This document shows, piece after piece, positions 1 through 10,929 of a stretch of DNA of 64,000 nucleotides (position 1 is the first letter of the stretch; the number at the start of each line of letters is the position of its first letter). Below the pieces are notes generated by a model that saw only the letters and a list, made by a program, of their open reading frames with translations, made no database searches and was not told where the DNA came from. The stretch is taken from assembly GCA_947247005.1 (NCBI GenBank), contig OX365950.1, positions 12,474,720-12,538,719 on the forward strand. The letters are read 5' to 3'. The stretch comes from Spisula solida (Eukaryota > Mollusca > Bivalvia > Venerida > Mactridae). A program made the position numbers and the translations under genes.

Positions 1-97
1 TAAAAATACACAAATTCAATGCGAACAAGGGATGTTTAATTCCCAAGGAAATTAAGGTTTCATAAACACATTCAACAGCGTTCACAAATGTTCACTC

Positions 98-633
98 TCA
101 CTTCTCCATTCGAACAGAGCAACAACACATTCTTCTGAAGACTTTCCTCACACGAGAAATGATTCTTATTTTCTTGTTGCTTTCTTTCTGTGCGTCATCG
201 TCGTTCGGTTTCTTGGAATCAGGTACATTTATGCCCAAGTCAATATCATCCATGTTATCATAACAATAGTCCGGTACCTTGATCTCACCACGTGATGTTT
301 TAATGGTCTTCATCTGTTCATATGTCGGATACTCAGGTATATCTTCAGTGAGCTTGGATGCATCAATGTCCTCGGTTACAGATAATGAATCATCATTTTG
401 GCTACAGGTAAGCTTAAGGCTGTTAGACATTATGTCAGAATCATGTTGGTCCTGTGTAAAGGTACATGCAGGCAATGATCTACTGCTTGGACTGGACTTG
501 ATATCAGTTGTTGCTGCCGTATTGCTATGGAAACATGTTGACAGTAGGGTTAGACTTCTGCTTCTGTTGAGGTTTGAGGTCACTTGCTGGCTGTTGAATA
601 CGTTTTGTAAGACAGGTTCCACGTTGAATTGAC
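98..633 (-). CDS. Terminal exon of an unidentified protein with a basic, Cys-cluster C terminus
   Basis: The sequence shows an open frame of 177 residues plus stop that begins right after a good acceptor (pyrimidine tract and CAG at 634-636 on the minus strand). I therefore read it as the last exon of a spliced gene rather than a complete gene. The first half is Ser/Thr/Asn rich and looks disordered. The middle is acidic with several Asp-Tyr and Glu-Tyr pairs, including PDYCYDNMDD. The end is strongly basic and finishes with RRMCCCSVRMEK. A polybasic stretch followed by adjacent cysteines often marks a palmitoylated membrane-attached tail; that is inference here. No enzymatic motif or known family is recognised, and the upstream exon was not found. 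The 122-residue frame at 1165-1533 on the same strand ends in its own stop, so it is not obviously joined. Confidence 0.45.
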
Positions 634-1164
634 CTGTAAAAGTAAAGCATAGATCTAGTGTCAAACAACAATGCATAGGAAATGAAGTACATCTAGTAGT
701 ATGGTCTTAATATATAATCTGCAGGTAATGTTCCTTCATCATTTCAAGTATGTTGATAAAAAAGACTTCTACACAAATACCGAAAGTCATTTTATGTTAC
801 TGGCTCAATTATACCAAATATAAATGTATTGAAACGCGATGATTAGTTTAACAGAACGAGGAGTAACACACGATAACTCAGAATGTGAGTATCTATTTTC
901 ATCGAATACGATGTATCTCACATATGGTGACAAAACATGCGGATATATAGCAAAGTGTGCTTCAAACTGTGCTCCTAAAAGCAGACGGCATTAGCTCCTG
1001 TACTCCTTCCTAGATTGGAGCAATATGTAAACGTAGCCTATATTAAAGGGGTAGTGAATGTGAAGTAATGAAAAGAAGTATGGGATGAAAGGAGTTACGC
1101 ATGGGCCGTGTATACAAAAGGAGAAAAACGCAAATTAGTTACTATATTTAATAACATGTAGCGT
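634..1164. other. Non-coding stretch, nothing recognised
   Basis: AT-rich sequence between two minus-strand coding segments. No coding exon, RNA gene or repeat structure is evident. It may be intron or intergenic. Confidence 0.4.
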
Positions 1165-1533
1165 CTACTTGATTCGCTTGTTAATTTTAATCCAGGCTCC
1201 TGCAATTTGTTTGTTTCGTAGACACTCGTAAGTATTAACAAAATGTTTCATAATATACAATGTACCTTCAATAGTTTGTCTTTGTTCAATGTGAAGGACT
1301 AGTTGGTTATGTATCAATGCTCTCAAACTGTTCACATCACCAGCTCCTGAGTTATGGCGGTCTCCTGCATCAATTGCTTCTCTAATCAGTTCATCTACAA
1401 CTCTTTGCGTAAAACCGCTCAAAAACTGCTTTATTCTGTAGGTTTCTGCTTCAACACAATATAGTATTTCATCTAAGACATCTCTCACAGTTCCTCCAAT
1501 ACGCGCGTTGTCTAATTTTATGGATTCGTTCAT
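1165..1533 (-). CDS. Hypothetical 122-residue helical protein
   Basis: A single open frame starts at the ATG at 1533 with a purine at -3 (AAAGATGA). An in-frame upstream TTG extends it by four codons but is a less likely start. The protein is rich in Leu, Ile, Arg and Glu, with heptad-like spacing (VRDVLDEILYCVEAETYRI, then VVDELIREAIDAG and LRALIHNQLVLHIEQRQ). It reads as a bundle of four or five amphipathic helices, and there is no signal peptide or membrane segment. The helical-bundle look would fit a death-fold-type adaptor, but no family signature is visible, so I give no function. It ends in a stop without a donor nearby, so it may be intronless. A CRE-like palindrome lies about 80 bp upstream. 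Confidence 0.4.
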   Translation of the reverse strand: MNESIKLDNARIGGTVRDVLDEILYCVEAETYRIKQFLSGFTQRVVDELIREAIDAGDRHNSGAGDVNSLRALIHNQLVLHIEQRQTIEGTLYIMKHFVNTYECLRNKQIAGAWIKINKRIK

Positions 1534-1612
1534 CTTTGGTATCAAAATGAACGTGTGTTCGTGCAGAGCGTTGCCTCTATGATTACGTTAGTAACGACGT
1601 TATTCAACGTGA

Positions 1613-1628
1613 TGACGTCACGACGTCA
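1613..1628 (-). promoter_or_regulatory. CRE-like site cluster upstream of the 122-residue frame
   Basis: TGACGTCA, the full palindromic CREB/ATF site, is followed directly by a second CGACGTCA. Other ACGT cores lie at 1585-1610. A weak TATA-like TTTATATTT sits on the minus strand near 1677-1685. Placement close to the start of the minus-strand reading frame suggests a promoter or 5' UTR region. Function is inferred from the motif only. Confidence 0.3.
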
Positions 1629-2314
1629 ATGAACACATACATGCCGTTCAATACGGTTAATTCGGTAATGCCTTTGAAATATAAATGACGGCTGTAAAAA
1701 AACTCCCCGCACTTCACTTCAGTGTAGTTATCATTTGCAATTACCTCCCTTTATGAGAATAAGGCCATGTATTGTGCCATTTAATATGGGGCTATTTAAT
1801 TAAAAATAATTCTCTTTTCCATCTGAGACATACAGCGTGACCTGTATTCGCACAACTTCTATTTTAGTCTAAGAGAAACAAATTATCTTAGTTTGTTAGA
1901 TAATTTACTAAGATTTTAACGAAAGTTTTTACCGAAATCAATATTTCTCAATGTGTTTTAATTTACCCTCCGAAAAAAAACGGCCGATAAGGTAGTGGAA
2001 ATCAAAAGGCTGTGGGGCTAATTTTGACTCAGTTCGAATGACTTCCTACAATATCAGGGAGATAACTCTGTTTTAATAATTTTAGGTGGGATATAGTGAC
2101 TTCCCCTGAATATCATTTTGCTCCCCTGAAACATTGGAATAACGAAGTTAAACAAAGCGCGATCAGAGTAGTTTTCTCCGTGATAACAGAATTGTCTCAA
2201 TGTCTCTAGATCAAAACCTACAAAATGTATGTTACACCGAGATGTTCCTGTTCTAAAGGGATTGCTGTTAGACAAAGAAGAAAAACTGTCATTATAAAAA
2301 AAATGTAGACAAAA

Positions 2315-2386
2315 GGCTCCAGTGGGGATCGAACTCACGACCTCCTGTTTACTAGACAGGCGCTCTAGCCACTGAGCTATGGAGCC
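2315..2386 (-). tRNA. tRNA-Thr (anticodon AGU)
   Basis: A 72-nt cloverleaf is readable. The acceptor pair is GGCTCCA/TGGAGCC (7 bp, perfect), and the D arm is GCTC...GAGC. The anticodon stem is CCTGT/ACAGG with loop CTAGTAA, giving anticodon AGT, which reads Thr ACU once A34 is modified to inosine. The T loop is TTCGATC. The T stem (GTGAG/CCCAC) has one A-C mismatch. No intron and no encoded CCA are seen. A run of four T follows immediately on the minus strand, and a longer T run lies further on, as expected for pol III termination. It appears to be a genuine tRNA gene. The stem mismatch leaves some chance of a decayed or SINE-derived copy. Confidence 0.8.
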
Positions 2387-2458
2387 GGATGAAATCGCTA
2401 AAAATGATAAAGCCGTCTCAAGCGAAACGGTTTATAACCTAATAAATAAAAGAAAAAA

Positions 2459-2588
2459 GGAGAGATCACCGTACGCATATGCAAAATGCCCACCGGCAAG
2501 CTATTGGATGAATTAAGAATGAAAACCTGTCATTCACCAATAGCTAACTGGTGGTACTAATCCCTTTGTATACAAACATGATCTCTCC
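2459..2588. repeat. Foldback element next to the tRNA gene
   Basis: Ends are GGAGAGATCA and TGATCTCTCC, perfect inverted repeats. Inside, CCACCGG and CTATTGG are mirrored by CCAATAG and CTGGTGG. The 130-bp unit can fold on itself and has the look of a small MITE. It lies 73 bp upstream of the tRNA in the tRNA's orientation. Confidence 0.55.
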
Positions 2589-2715
2589 TATACTGTTAGT
2601 CTGAAAAGATCCGCACTATTTATAACTCCTCCAAGACTTGGTTGGTCTGAAGGCATGTTACTACTAACAATGTTTCCCAAACCTGATCGTTTTATAGACT
2701 AAAGACAAGTTATAT

Positions 2716-3124
2716 TACAAGGGAAAACTAGCAAGGTATTCCTGCCATCACGGAACCAAGCGAAAACTAGCAAGATATTCCTGTCATCACGGAACAAAGA
2801 GAAAGCTAGTAAGGTATTCCTGTCACCAGGGAACCAAGAGAAAGTCAGCAAAGTATTGCTATCACCACGTAACTGAGAGAAAGCTAGCAAGACATTTCTG
2901 TCAACACGAAACTAAGAGAAAGGCACAAGGAAACAGAAAGAAAGCCAGCAAGGCATTCATGTCACCACGGAACTGAGAGAAAGCTAGCAAGATATTTCTG
3001 TCATCACGGAACTAAGAGAAAGGCAGCAAGGCATTACTGTCACCACGAAACTGAGAGAGAGCCAGCAAGGGATTCATGTCACCATGGGAACAAGAGAAAG
3101 CTAGCAAGACATTCCTGTCACCAC
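2716..3124. repeat. 39-bp minisatellite, about 10 copies
   Basis: Degenerate tandem unit with core GAGAAAGCTAGCAAG followed by TTCCTGTCACCACGGAAC. The period is 39 bp, with one internally deleted unit near 2917-2940. Because 39 is a multiple of three it leaves short open frames that are not evidence of coding. Confidence 0.8.
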
Positions 3125-3129
3125 GGAGA

Positions 3130-6100
3130 CACGCGAGTTGTCTCCCTTATACGTTCGTAGTACATTTGTCATACTATCAACGTCACTGTATGTAATGATG
3201 TTAGTTATACCAATCTTAATTATGTAAGAACACATACAATACAGTATAATCTCTCCAGAGCGCCGCCCTCTGTAGAGCAACAAACTCTATAACTGCCTAT
3301 AACAACACATTCAAAATTTCCCTAAGCTGCTATTTACTATAATAATAACTTAAACCTCGTCAGAGCAACAACCTAGAAAAACTGACAATGTTTTGCAGCG
3401 CTCGTAGGGTATTGCTATATAGAGGTTGCACTGTAGTTGCAAAATATAACGATACTTAGTTCATTGGATTCGCAATTCAGCGCACATGGTTAATGCAGTG
3501 TTTGTCTTGTTTGTACATATTGTGCTTCATAAATAAAGCGATATTTTCCACCTGTGATCCTTACCTATTGGTATGATATAATAATAATAATATTTACAAT
3601 TCGCGGTTCAGATGCTTTGAAAATGTGGGCACGTTTGTGGAAATGTAGGCCTTTGAACTATATTCATATTAATCATTATATAATTACAATAATAGTATTT
3701 ATATTAATTTTAGTAAAACATCTTCATCAATGATACATTTAGCCGTGTGTGTTGGCGTGAGGAATCGAACTAGTAAACCATGACTTACTTTAATTAATCG
3801 AATTCGTCAACACTGATCTTAACAGAAGTCATTTTGACTTAGGGGTCACCGGTACAGTGTATCACCTTTGTCGCGTTCAACGTAAAACAACCGGAAGTGC
3901 ATTTTGTCCCCGACATTTAAAAAACCAGACACGACTGACAATAATTCTCCCACAATCACAAGAAGCAAGTTTTTGCAAGAAGTCATTCGGTAAATTACCA
4001 ATCCTTTTATCCGGATTCAACTAATTCATTATTGTTGTTAATTTTCTTTTTTTTACAATTCATCACAGTCGGATGTTGGGTGCAGTATTTTATCCGAGAA
4101 AATGTCGCTTTGTTGCTGAAACATACGTTTTAAGAAAATGTGATTGATAATTAGAAGATAAATAATTTATCTTCATGAATGACATATTTTGAAAAACGAA
4201 AATTCTGTCATTTCTAGCAAAAACATTGAGTTGTAAAAACCCTGACACTTACACAATGCATACTTGTTACGTTGTCTGTCATGTTTATGAAATTCTGCGT
4301 TTACTAATAATTTTCCTACAAGCGCTTAATTGCTTTGATAAACAAAATCAATAAAATTATCGAATATCGATCTTTTGACATACGTGCATTGTATTTTTGG
4401 AGTTAGTGAAATGATAATTTATGTTTCGATGACCCGACGTTGATTTATTGCGACCATAAAGTTGCATTCTGAACACCTCGGCCTTTATGTATTGCAATAA
4501 GAAATATTATATTTACCGGTGACAAACGGAAATGGTCGAGCTTTCACGATTGAATACAGTTACTGCGAAGTTTCGTTTTCCGGGCAAATCAGTTAACACG
4601 CATTGGGCATATTATAACAGTATTCAGTCGACGGCAAGTCAGTTGGTGATTAGTCAAATAGTTAGGTTTGTCATATAAAATGACTACTGCTCCAGAGTCA
4701 TTATTTATGTAATTTTCATGACATGGGATACACAGTGTTATGAGGTGGAATAATTTATTAGATTTGTGTGAGTATTTTCTATTGATTTTAAATTTGATTA
4801 AATATGTATGTACATAATTATGTAATAACAGTATTTAACTATGAATATGCATAGTGCAGTGATTTAAAAATTTATCTGGTTCAACTGAACTTCAAAACAT
4901 TTTGAATTTATTTAATCAATTTTGGTGGTTAAACATTGGCTAAAACGTTTGTTACAAGAACCATTTCAAAATAATTTACAATTAAACTATATATCGTTAC
5001 CAGGGTTACGTAGCGTTATCAATTATTCCAAGACATTTAACTTGTGTGCGTCAAAATGCCTTGTTAAAATGGATAAAACATGCAAGTATAATTTTTTCGA
5101 CAAATCTATGCGATGTTATACGTTAACGACTTTATTCTTTGACGATGCTTTTTATTTTTATTAATGTTTAACTATAATGCTACATCTAAACAAATATTTT
5201 GTTCAGTTGAACATATAATCGAAAAATTGTCATAATGTAAATGAGACTGAAATAAAGAATAAATAGATAATGTATCATTTACTTCCTGGTGACATGATCA
5301 CGATAATATTCAGTTGGATACTTATTTCTATTTTACACTTAACAATTATTTACCTTCACATGTAATAACGGTATGCGTCCGGTTTGTAACATTAGCTAAT
5401 GTATATGAAATGAGTGGGAATGGTGCATACATAAATTTGGGTAAATGTTTATCAAAACAATACAAAACACTTTAAGGATGATTAGTGTACATAGTATGTG
5501 TTGCATAACCGTTTGAATACGTAATAAAAATTGTATTATTATTGAAAATGCTTTGACGAAGCATGTGCTTTTGTATACCTTTGACGTACTAACATCTCAT
5601 GTTCCCGTGACATATTTGACTTATACATGTCTCTTAGATAATCCCGTCAAATTGTAACGAACACGGAATTGTTTAGTTTGTATCTGGTGGATGTTGTACA
5701 CTTAGAATCAGGGAATTCATTAAGTACTTTGTTCCTTTAAATTCCATACAAAGCAGGCACTCAATGATATTTACACTACATACTTCAGATAGAGTATCTG
5801 CATTTTCATAGAAAACGCTGTTAACCAATAGGTACTTTTCAGCCATCATCTAAATTTGAGCATTTTCAGTGTGTTTCAACACATTAGCTCTCAGTATCCT
5901 TTGCTCCTCGGTAAACTTTCGAACACCCATCAGACCCACTCCTTCGTGGAATCATAGTTATCTAGTTCCATTACTAAACCCAAGTGCTTGAGACAAATCG
6001 TGTTCGTTTATCACCCATTGGAATGTCATGATATATCGCTATCTCGGACACCACGTAACCTCGAAACTTTCTCTGGCGTCAAGTACTGTTTTAGGCCTAT

Positions 6101-6933
6101 CAGACTTAGCCTTGTCTTTCCACTTCTAAATTATCGTACCCAACTGACAAAAAACAAATATCTTCGAGACGGTTGGATAGTTTTTAACAAGGAATTAGAT
6201 ACGTGTATGCGTCATCCTTGTAAAACATCAGCCATTTGCATGTCTACCTTCTACGGAAGCGCAACATTGTGTCATTATTTTACAGACTGACCATTGGTAT
6301 TGACAGTGAAAACGAATGCTATTCTGAATACAAGTCAAATAGTTTCCTGTGGGTGATTACCTGCGGCCTTGTAATTTAGTTGTATTGTTTAGGATGTGTT
6401 TTTTGCAGTTTGGATGCAATTCGAATTTATTCCGGTGTAAGTTTAAATTAATGTTTCTGTCAAAATAATTCCAATACATGTAAAATCGGACAATACCGAT
6501 TATCTTCCAATTATTTGGTTGTGTTAAATGTATGTGCCGAACGAATGAACAAATTCAAAAGAATTAGAAAAAAACTTATAATGTATCAATACCATGCTTC
6601 TGTTAATCTAGGGATGTGTTCTCTACGGGATGTAGTCCATTGCCCACTATATTTATTACTGACTGGGAATCTTATGCAGCTGCAGACACCTGCTGTTTAG
6701 ATTCGTGGTCTCGCGTTCAAAGTTAAATTTCGGAATAGTTCTGCTTTCTTTGGTAAATAAACTATTGTAATGCGATAAAGACCGATGTTATCCGCAGGGA
6801 ACAATAGAATTAGTCTGGTTCACGACATTCTTACAAAATGCTTCTTTTTTTTGGATATTTTTTTTGAAATCGTAAACCATCGAGAACATGTCACGTGCCC
6901 CTCCGTGGTCATTTTACTTTTGGCAATCCAATA
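3130..6933. other. Gene-poor AT-rich stretch
   Basis: About 3.8 kb of AT-rich DNA in which I find no exon with splice sites and no recognisable protein. Small open frames near 4922 and 5988 have no conserved features. A small open frame near 6515 begins with a non-ATG codon. No tandem repeats were noticed. Confidence 0.4.
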
Positions 6934-6960
6934 TAACCTGCGGCTCAAGGCCGCAGGTTA
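6934..6960. repeat. Perfect 27-bp hairpin
   Basis: Arms TAACCTGCGGC and GCCGCAGGTTA (11 bp, perfect) with loop TCAAG. The same arm sequence occurs singly at 62166, and a near match lies at about 6358, so it may be the end of a dispersed element. Confidence 0.6.
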
Positions 6961-7366
6961 ACAAGAACTAAGTTATACATTGTAAGATATGTAATAGTCA
7001 TTCACCGACAGAAACGTGTTTAATCAAAAGTAATACGGACGGGTTGCTGACTACACACAATTAGTACCGGAAAGGATAGACGTTGCAAATGTCCGTATGT
7101 ATACAGTGACCACTACCACTGGGTAGAGTGTTGCCACAATGTGTCGTGGTTAATGTAATGTCTCGGACTGAGCATGAGGTTCTAAAATGTGGAGCGATTG
7201 CACTGTCTCCTAATGTTGCCAATGGGTTGATGAACTGTCTCCGCAAGGATGAGTGTTTCTCAAATTGGTGTACTGCCTCTGCAGGACTTGATGATGCTCG
7301 TGAATGATTGTACTTATTGTGGAGGGGCTGTATTATCCATATGGGATTGTGTTGTTTATTCTGGAG

Positions 7367-8420
7367 TGGTCTTTGTACTGTCTCTGTGGGACTGAGTGAG
7401 TGGTTGCATTGTCTCTGCGGGACTGAGTGAGTGGTTGTACTGTCTATGTGTGGCTGAGTGAGTGGTTGTACTGTCTCTGCGATACTGAGTGAGTGGTTGT
7501 ACTGTCTCTGTGGGACTGTGTGAGTGGTTGTACTGTCTCTGCGGGACTGAGTGAGTGGTTGTACTGTCCCTGTGTGGCTGAGTGAGTGGTTGTACTGGCT
7601 CTGTGTGGCTGAGTGAGTGGTTGTATTGTCTCTGCGGGACTGAGTGAGTGGTTGTACTGTCTCTGCGGGACTGAGTGAGTGGTTGAACTGATTCTGTGGG
7701 GGCTGAGTAAGTGGTTGTACTGTCTCTGTGGTACTGAGTGAGTGGTTGTACTGTCTCTGTGGGGCTAAGTGAGTGGTTGTACTGTGCCTGTGTGGCTGAG
7801 TGAGTGGTTGTACTGTATCTGTGGGACTGAGTGAGTGGTTGTACTGTCTCTGTGGGACTGAGTGAGTGGTTGTACTGTCTCTGCGGTACTGAGTGAGTGG
7901 TTGTACTGTCTCTGTGGGGATGAGTGAGTGGTTGTACTGTCTCTGTGTTGCTGAGTGAGTGGTTGTACTGTCTCTGTGGGACTGAGTGAGTGGTTGTATT
8001 GTCTCTGCGGGACTGAGTGAGTGGTTGTACTGTCTCTGTGGGACTGAGTGAGTGGTTGTATTGTCTCTGCGGGACTGAGTGAGTGGTTGTACTGTCTCTG
8101 TGGGGCTGAGTGAGTGGTTGTACTGTCTCTGTGGGACTGAGTGAGTGGTTGTACTGTCTCTGCGGGACTGAGTGAGTGGTTGTACTGTATCTGTTGGACT
8201 GAGTGAGTGGTTGTATTGTCTCTGCGGGACTGAGTGAGTGGTTGTACTGTCTCTGCGGGACTGAGTGAGTGGTTGTACTGTCTCTGTGGGACTGAGTGAG
8301 TGGTTGTACTGTCTCTGCGGGACTGAGTGAGTGGTTGTACTGTCTCTGCGGGACTGAGTGAGTGGTTGTACTGTCTCTGCGGGACTGAGTGAGTGGTTGT
8401 ACTGTCCCTGTGTGGCTGAG
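7367..8420. repeat. 31-bp minisatellite, about 34 copies
   Basis: Tandem unit made of GACTGAGTGAGTGGTTGTAC followed by TGTCTCTGTGG. Point changes alternate between TGTGG and TGCGG and between GGACTG and GGGCTG. Three units return to the same frame (93 bp), so long Ser/Thr/Gln-rich open frames appear; I read these as by-products. It grades into a related 48-bp array on its right. Confidence 0.9.
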
Positions 8421-8659
8421 TGTTTCTGGAGTGGAGCAATTGTTCTGTCTCCACTGGACTGAATATGGCTCTGGAGTGGTTATATTGTCTTTGTGGTGAC
8501 TGAACGTTGCTATGGAGTGACCGTACAGTGTTTGTGGAGCCTAGTGTTGATCTGAAATGAGTGTACTGTTTCTAGGGGACTAAGTGTTGCTCTGGGGTTG
8601 TTTTCTGTCTTTGCGGGACTGAGTTTCGCTCTGAAGTGGTTGTACTGATTTAGTGTCTC
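8421..8659. repeat. Degenerate transition between the 31-bp and 48-bp arrays
   Basis: Diverged units such as CTCTGGAGTGG, TTGTCTTTGTGG and GACTGAACGTTGC carry parts of both neighbouring units but no fixed period. Confidence 0.5.
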
Positions 8660-9655
8660 TTTGGAATTGAGTGATACTCGCGCTCTGAGGTGGTTGTACT
8701 GACATAGTGTCTCTGTTGGCCTGAGTGATGCTGTGGAATAGTTGTACTGACAAGTGTCTCTGTTGGACTGAGTGATGCTGTGGAATAGTTGTACTGACAA
8801 GTGTCTCTGTTGGACTGAGTGATGCTCTGGAATAGTTGTACTGGCATAGTGTCTCTGTTGGACTGAGTGATGCTGTGGAATAGTTGTACTGACAAGTGTC
8901 TCTGTTGGACTGAGTGATGCTCCGGAATAGTTGTACTGGCATAGTGTCTCTGTTGGAATGAGTGATGCTGTGGAATAGTTGTACTGACAAGTGTCTCTGT
9001 TGGACTGAGTGATGCTCTAGAATAGTTGTACTGACATAGTGTCTCTGTTGGCCTGAGTGATGCTGTGGAATAGTTGTACTGACAAAGTGTCTTTGTTGGA
9101 CTGAGTGATGCTGTGGAATAGTTGTACTGACAAGTGTCTCTGTTGGACTGAGTGATGCTCTGGAATAGTTGTACTGACAAAGTGTCTCTGTTGGACTGAG
9201 TGATGTTCTGGAATAGTTGTACTGGCATAGTGTCTCTGTTGGACTGAGTGATGCTGTGGAATAGTTGTACTGACATAGTGTCTCTGTTGGACTGAGTGAT
9301 GCTGTGGAATAGTTGTACTGACATAGTGTCTCTGTTGGACTGAGTGATGCTCTGGAATAGTTGTACTGACAAGTGTCTCTGTTGGACTGAGTGATGCTGT
9401 GGAATAGTTGTACTGACAAAGTGTCTCTGTTGGACTGAGTGATGCTCCGGAATAGTTGTACTGACATAGTGTCTCTGTTGGACTGAGTGATGCTCCGGAA
9501 TAGTTGTACTGACATAGTGTCTCTGTTGGACTGAGTGATGCTCTGGAATAGTTGTACTGACATAGTGTCTCTGTTGGACTGAGTGATACTCTGGAGTAGT
9601 TGTACTGACATGGTGTCTCTGTTGGACTGAGTGATGCTCCGGAATAGTTGTACTG
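8660..9655. repeat. 48-bp minisatellite (46-48 bp), about 21 copies
   Basis: The unit reads TTGGACTGAGTGATGCTCTG, then GAATAGTTGTACTGACATAG, then TGTCTCTG. Units lacking two or one bases (GACAAGTG, GACAAAGTG) shift the reading frame, which argues against coding. It shares ACTGAGTGA, GTTGTACTG and TCTCTG with the 31-bp unit to its left. Confidence 0.9.
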
Positions 9656-10145
9656 ATACTATGGGGCTGAGATTTGCTCTGGAGTGGTTAAACGGTCTCT
9701 CTCTGTGTAATTGAATGTTGCTCAGAGGTGGCTGTTCTGTCTCCGCAAGTCTATATTTGTGATGCTTTGGAATGGCTGCAATGTCTCGGGGGGTAACATG
9801 ATGGTCTTAGATAGTTGTACGGACTCCGCATGAATGAGTGTTATTCTGGAATGAGTGTACTGTCTCGGTGATGTAATGTGATGCTCTTTGTGACTGTTCT
9901 GTATTCGGGGGGTTGAGTATTGTCCTTGGTAGCTGTACTTGATTTGTATTATCATCAATAATGAAATGAGAATTGTTTTTATAAAAAAGAGAGGTGCATG
10001 AATTGCATGTATATGTACGTTTGTATTCGAATTGTGATAATAACGATGAAGGTATGTTTTCGTTCAAACCAGAGACATATTAGGACAAACATGTACCATA
10101 AACATTTTAAAGGAGTGAGTTAATACACGTTTGTTTTGTTTCAGG

Positions 10146-10787
10146 ATGCTTCTTGCATTGTACACGATAACACTCGTGGTTGGGGCGCTGTCTCAAGGAA
10201 CCAATGTTAACAAACAGCGGAGAAACAATGTGGCTACCTTGATACCTCAATGTTTCCACGACGGACGATGGTTCCCCGGCGGGTCCATCATTTCCGCCGG
10301 TAGATCACTCGATTGGTGTTTCGGTTCATTCTGTGATATGAATGGCAAGATCAAACACTGGGACGACTATAATTGTCCGCCGCCAAATAAACAACATCCA
10401 TTTTCAACTCTTCTGTCTCAGCAGAAAACGCCGACTACGACGACAACACCGAAGCCGGTAATCAGACCACGCCCTACAACGCCACCTGTACGGCTTACAG
10501 CGCCACCTATACAAGCAACAGTGCCACCTGTACGACCAACATCGCCACCTACATTCTGGTTTCCCCAAACCACACAAGAACCTTTCTTTAATAGTTTTTC
10601 GGATCTCGGCTGTTTCTATGGTGGAACATTTTACTGGGCGGGACAAGATATTGAAAACAAACGACGTGGTCGCCGGTGTTTTGGAACATATTGTGACTTT
10701 AATGGACGTCTCAAGCATTGGCAGGAAGATTGTTTATTTACAATGGCACCTATCACATCATTACTTAGTTCCGCGGATCAGACGTAA
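10146..10787 (+). CDS. Secreted protein with two four-cysteine VWC-like modules and a Pro/Thr linker
   Basis: 213 residues. The ATG lies two bases after a clear acceptor (TTTTGTTTCAG, ending 10144), so an upstream non-coding exon is likely. Residues 1-16 form a signal peptide (MLLALYTITLVVGALS). Module 1 has Cys36, 58, 63 and 77; module 2 has Cys156, 178, 183 and 196. Spacing is almost identical, and shared residues include CFG, YCD/FCD, NG and KHW. Each begins with a C-x-x-x-G-x-x-(F/Y) pattern reminiscent of half a von Willebrand C domain, but the match is too weak for a firm assignment. Residues 95-140 are a Thr/Pro linker with repeated TxPP motifs, probably O-glycosylated. An AATAAA lies 119 bp after the stop. 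It is probably an extracellular matrix, mucus or shell protein; that role is inference. Confidence 0.75.
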   Translation: MLLALYTITLVVGALSQGTNVNKQRRNNVATLIPQCFHDGRWFPGGSIISAGRSLDWCFGSFCDMNGKIKHWDDYNCPPPNKQHPFSTLLSQQKTPTTTTTPKPVIRPRPTTPPVRLTAPPIQATVPPVRPTSPPTFWFPQTTQEPFFNSFSDLGCFYGGTFYWAGQDIENKRRGRRCFGTYCDFNGRLKHWQEDCLFTMAPITSLLSSADQT

Positions 10788-10905
10788 CCTGGCAACCGGA
10801 AGTGACTAGTCCTGTGAAGCTGAATGTGTTGCGATCGACGGTTTCTATTCGCAGCCTTAGAGGAATAAGGTCAAAAGTGCCAAAATGCTTTTTTGAGGAA
10901 ACAAT

Positions 10906-10911
10906 AATAAA
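10906..10911 (+). promoter_or_regulatory. Polyadenylation signal AATAAA of the two-module secreted protein gene
   Basis: AATAAA within CAATAATAAACTG, 119 nt downstream of the TAA stop on the same strand. Confidence 0.65.
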
Positions 10912-10929
10912 CTGTCTGAAAACTACTCT

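Noticed and set aside
2054..2338. 94-codon minus-strand frame
   Set aside because: It overlaps the tRNA-Thr gene and shows no conserved features.
5988..6290. 100-codon plus-strand frame
   Set aside because: No signal peptide, domain or splice context, and the composition resembles its non-coding surroundings.
6934..6960. Rho-independent terminator
   Set aside because: The hairpin is terminator-like, but there is no T run and the DNA is eukaryotic.
7765..9611. Long Ser/Thr/Gln-rich open frames on the minus strand
   Set aside because: They lie entirely inside the 31-bp and 48-bp tandem arrays. Three frames are open at once, and unit-length changes shift the frame, so they are by-products.
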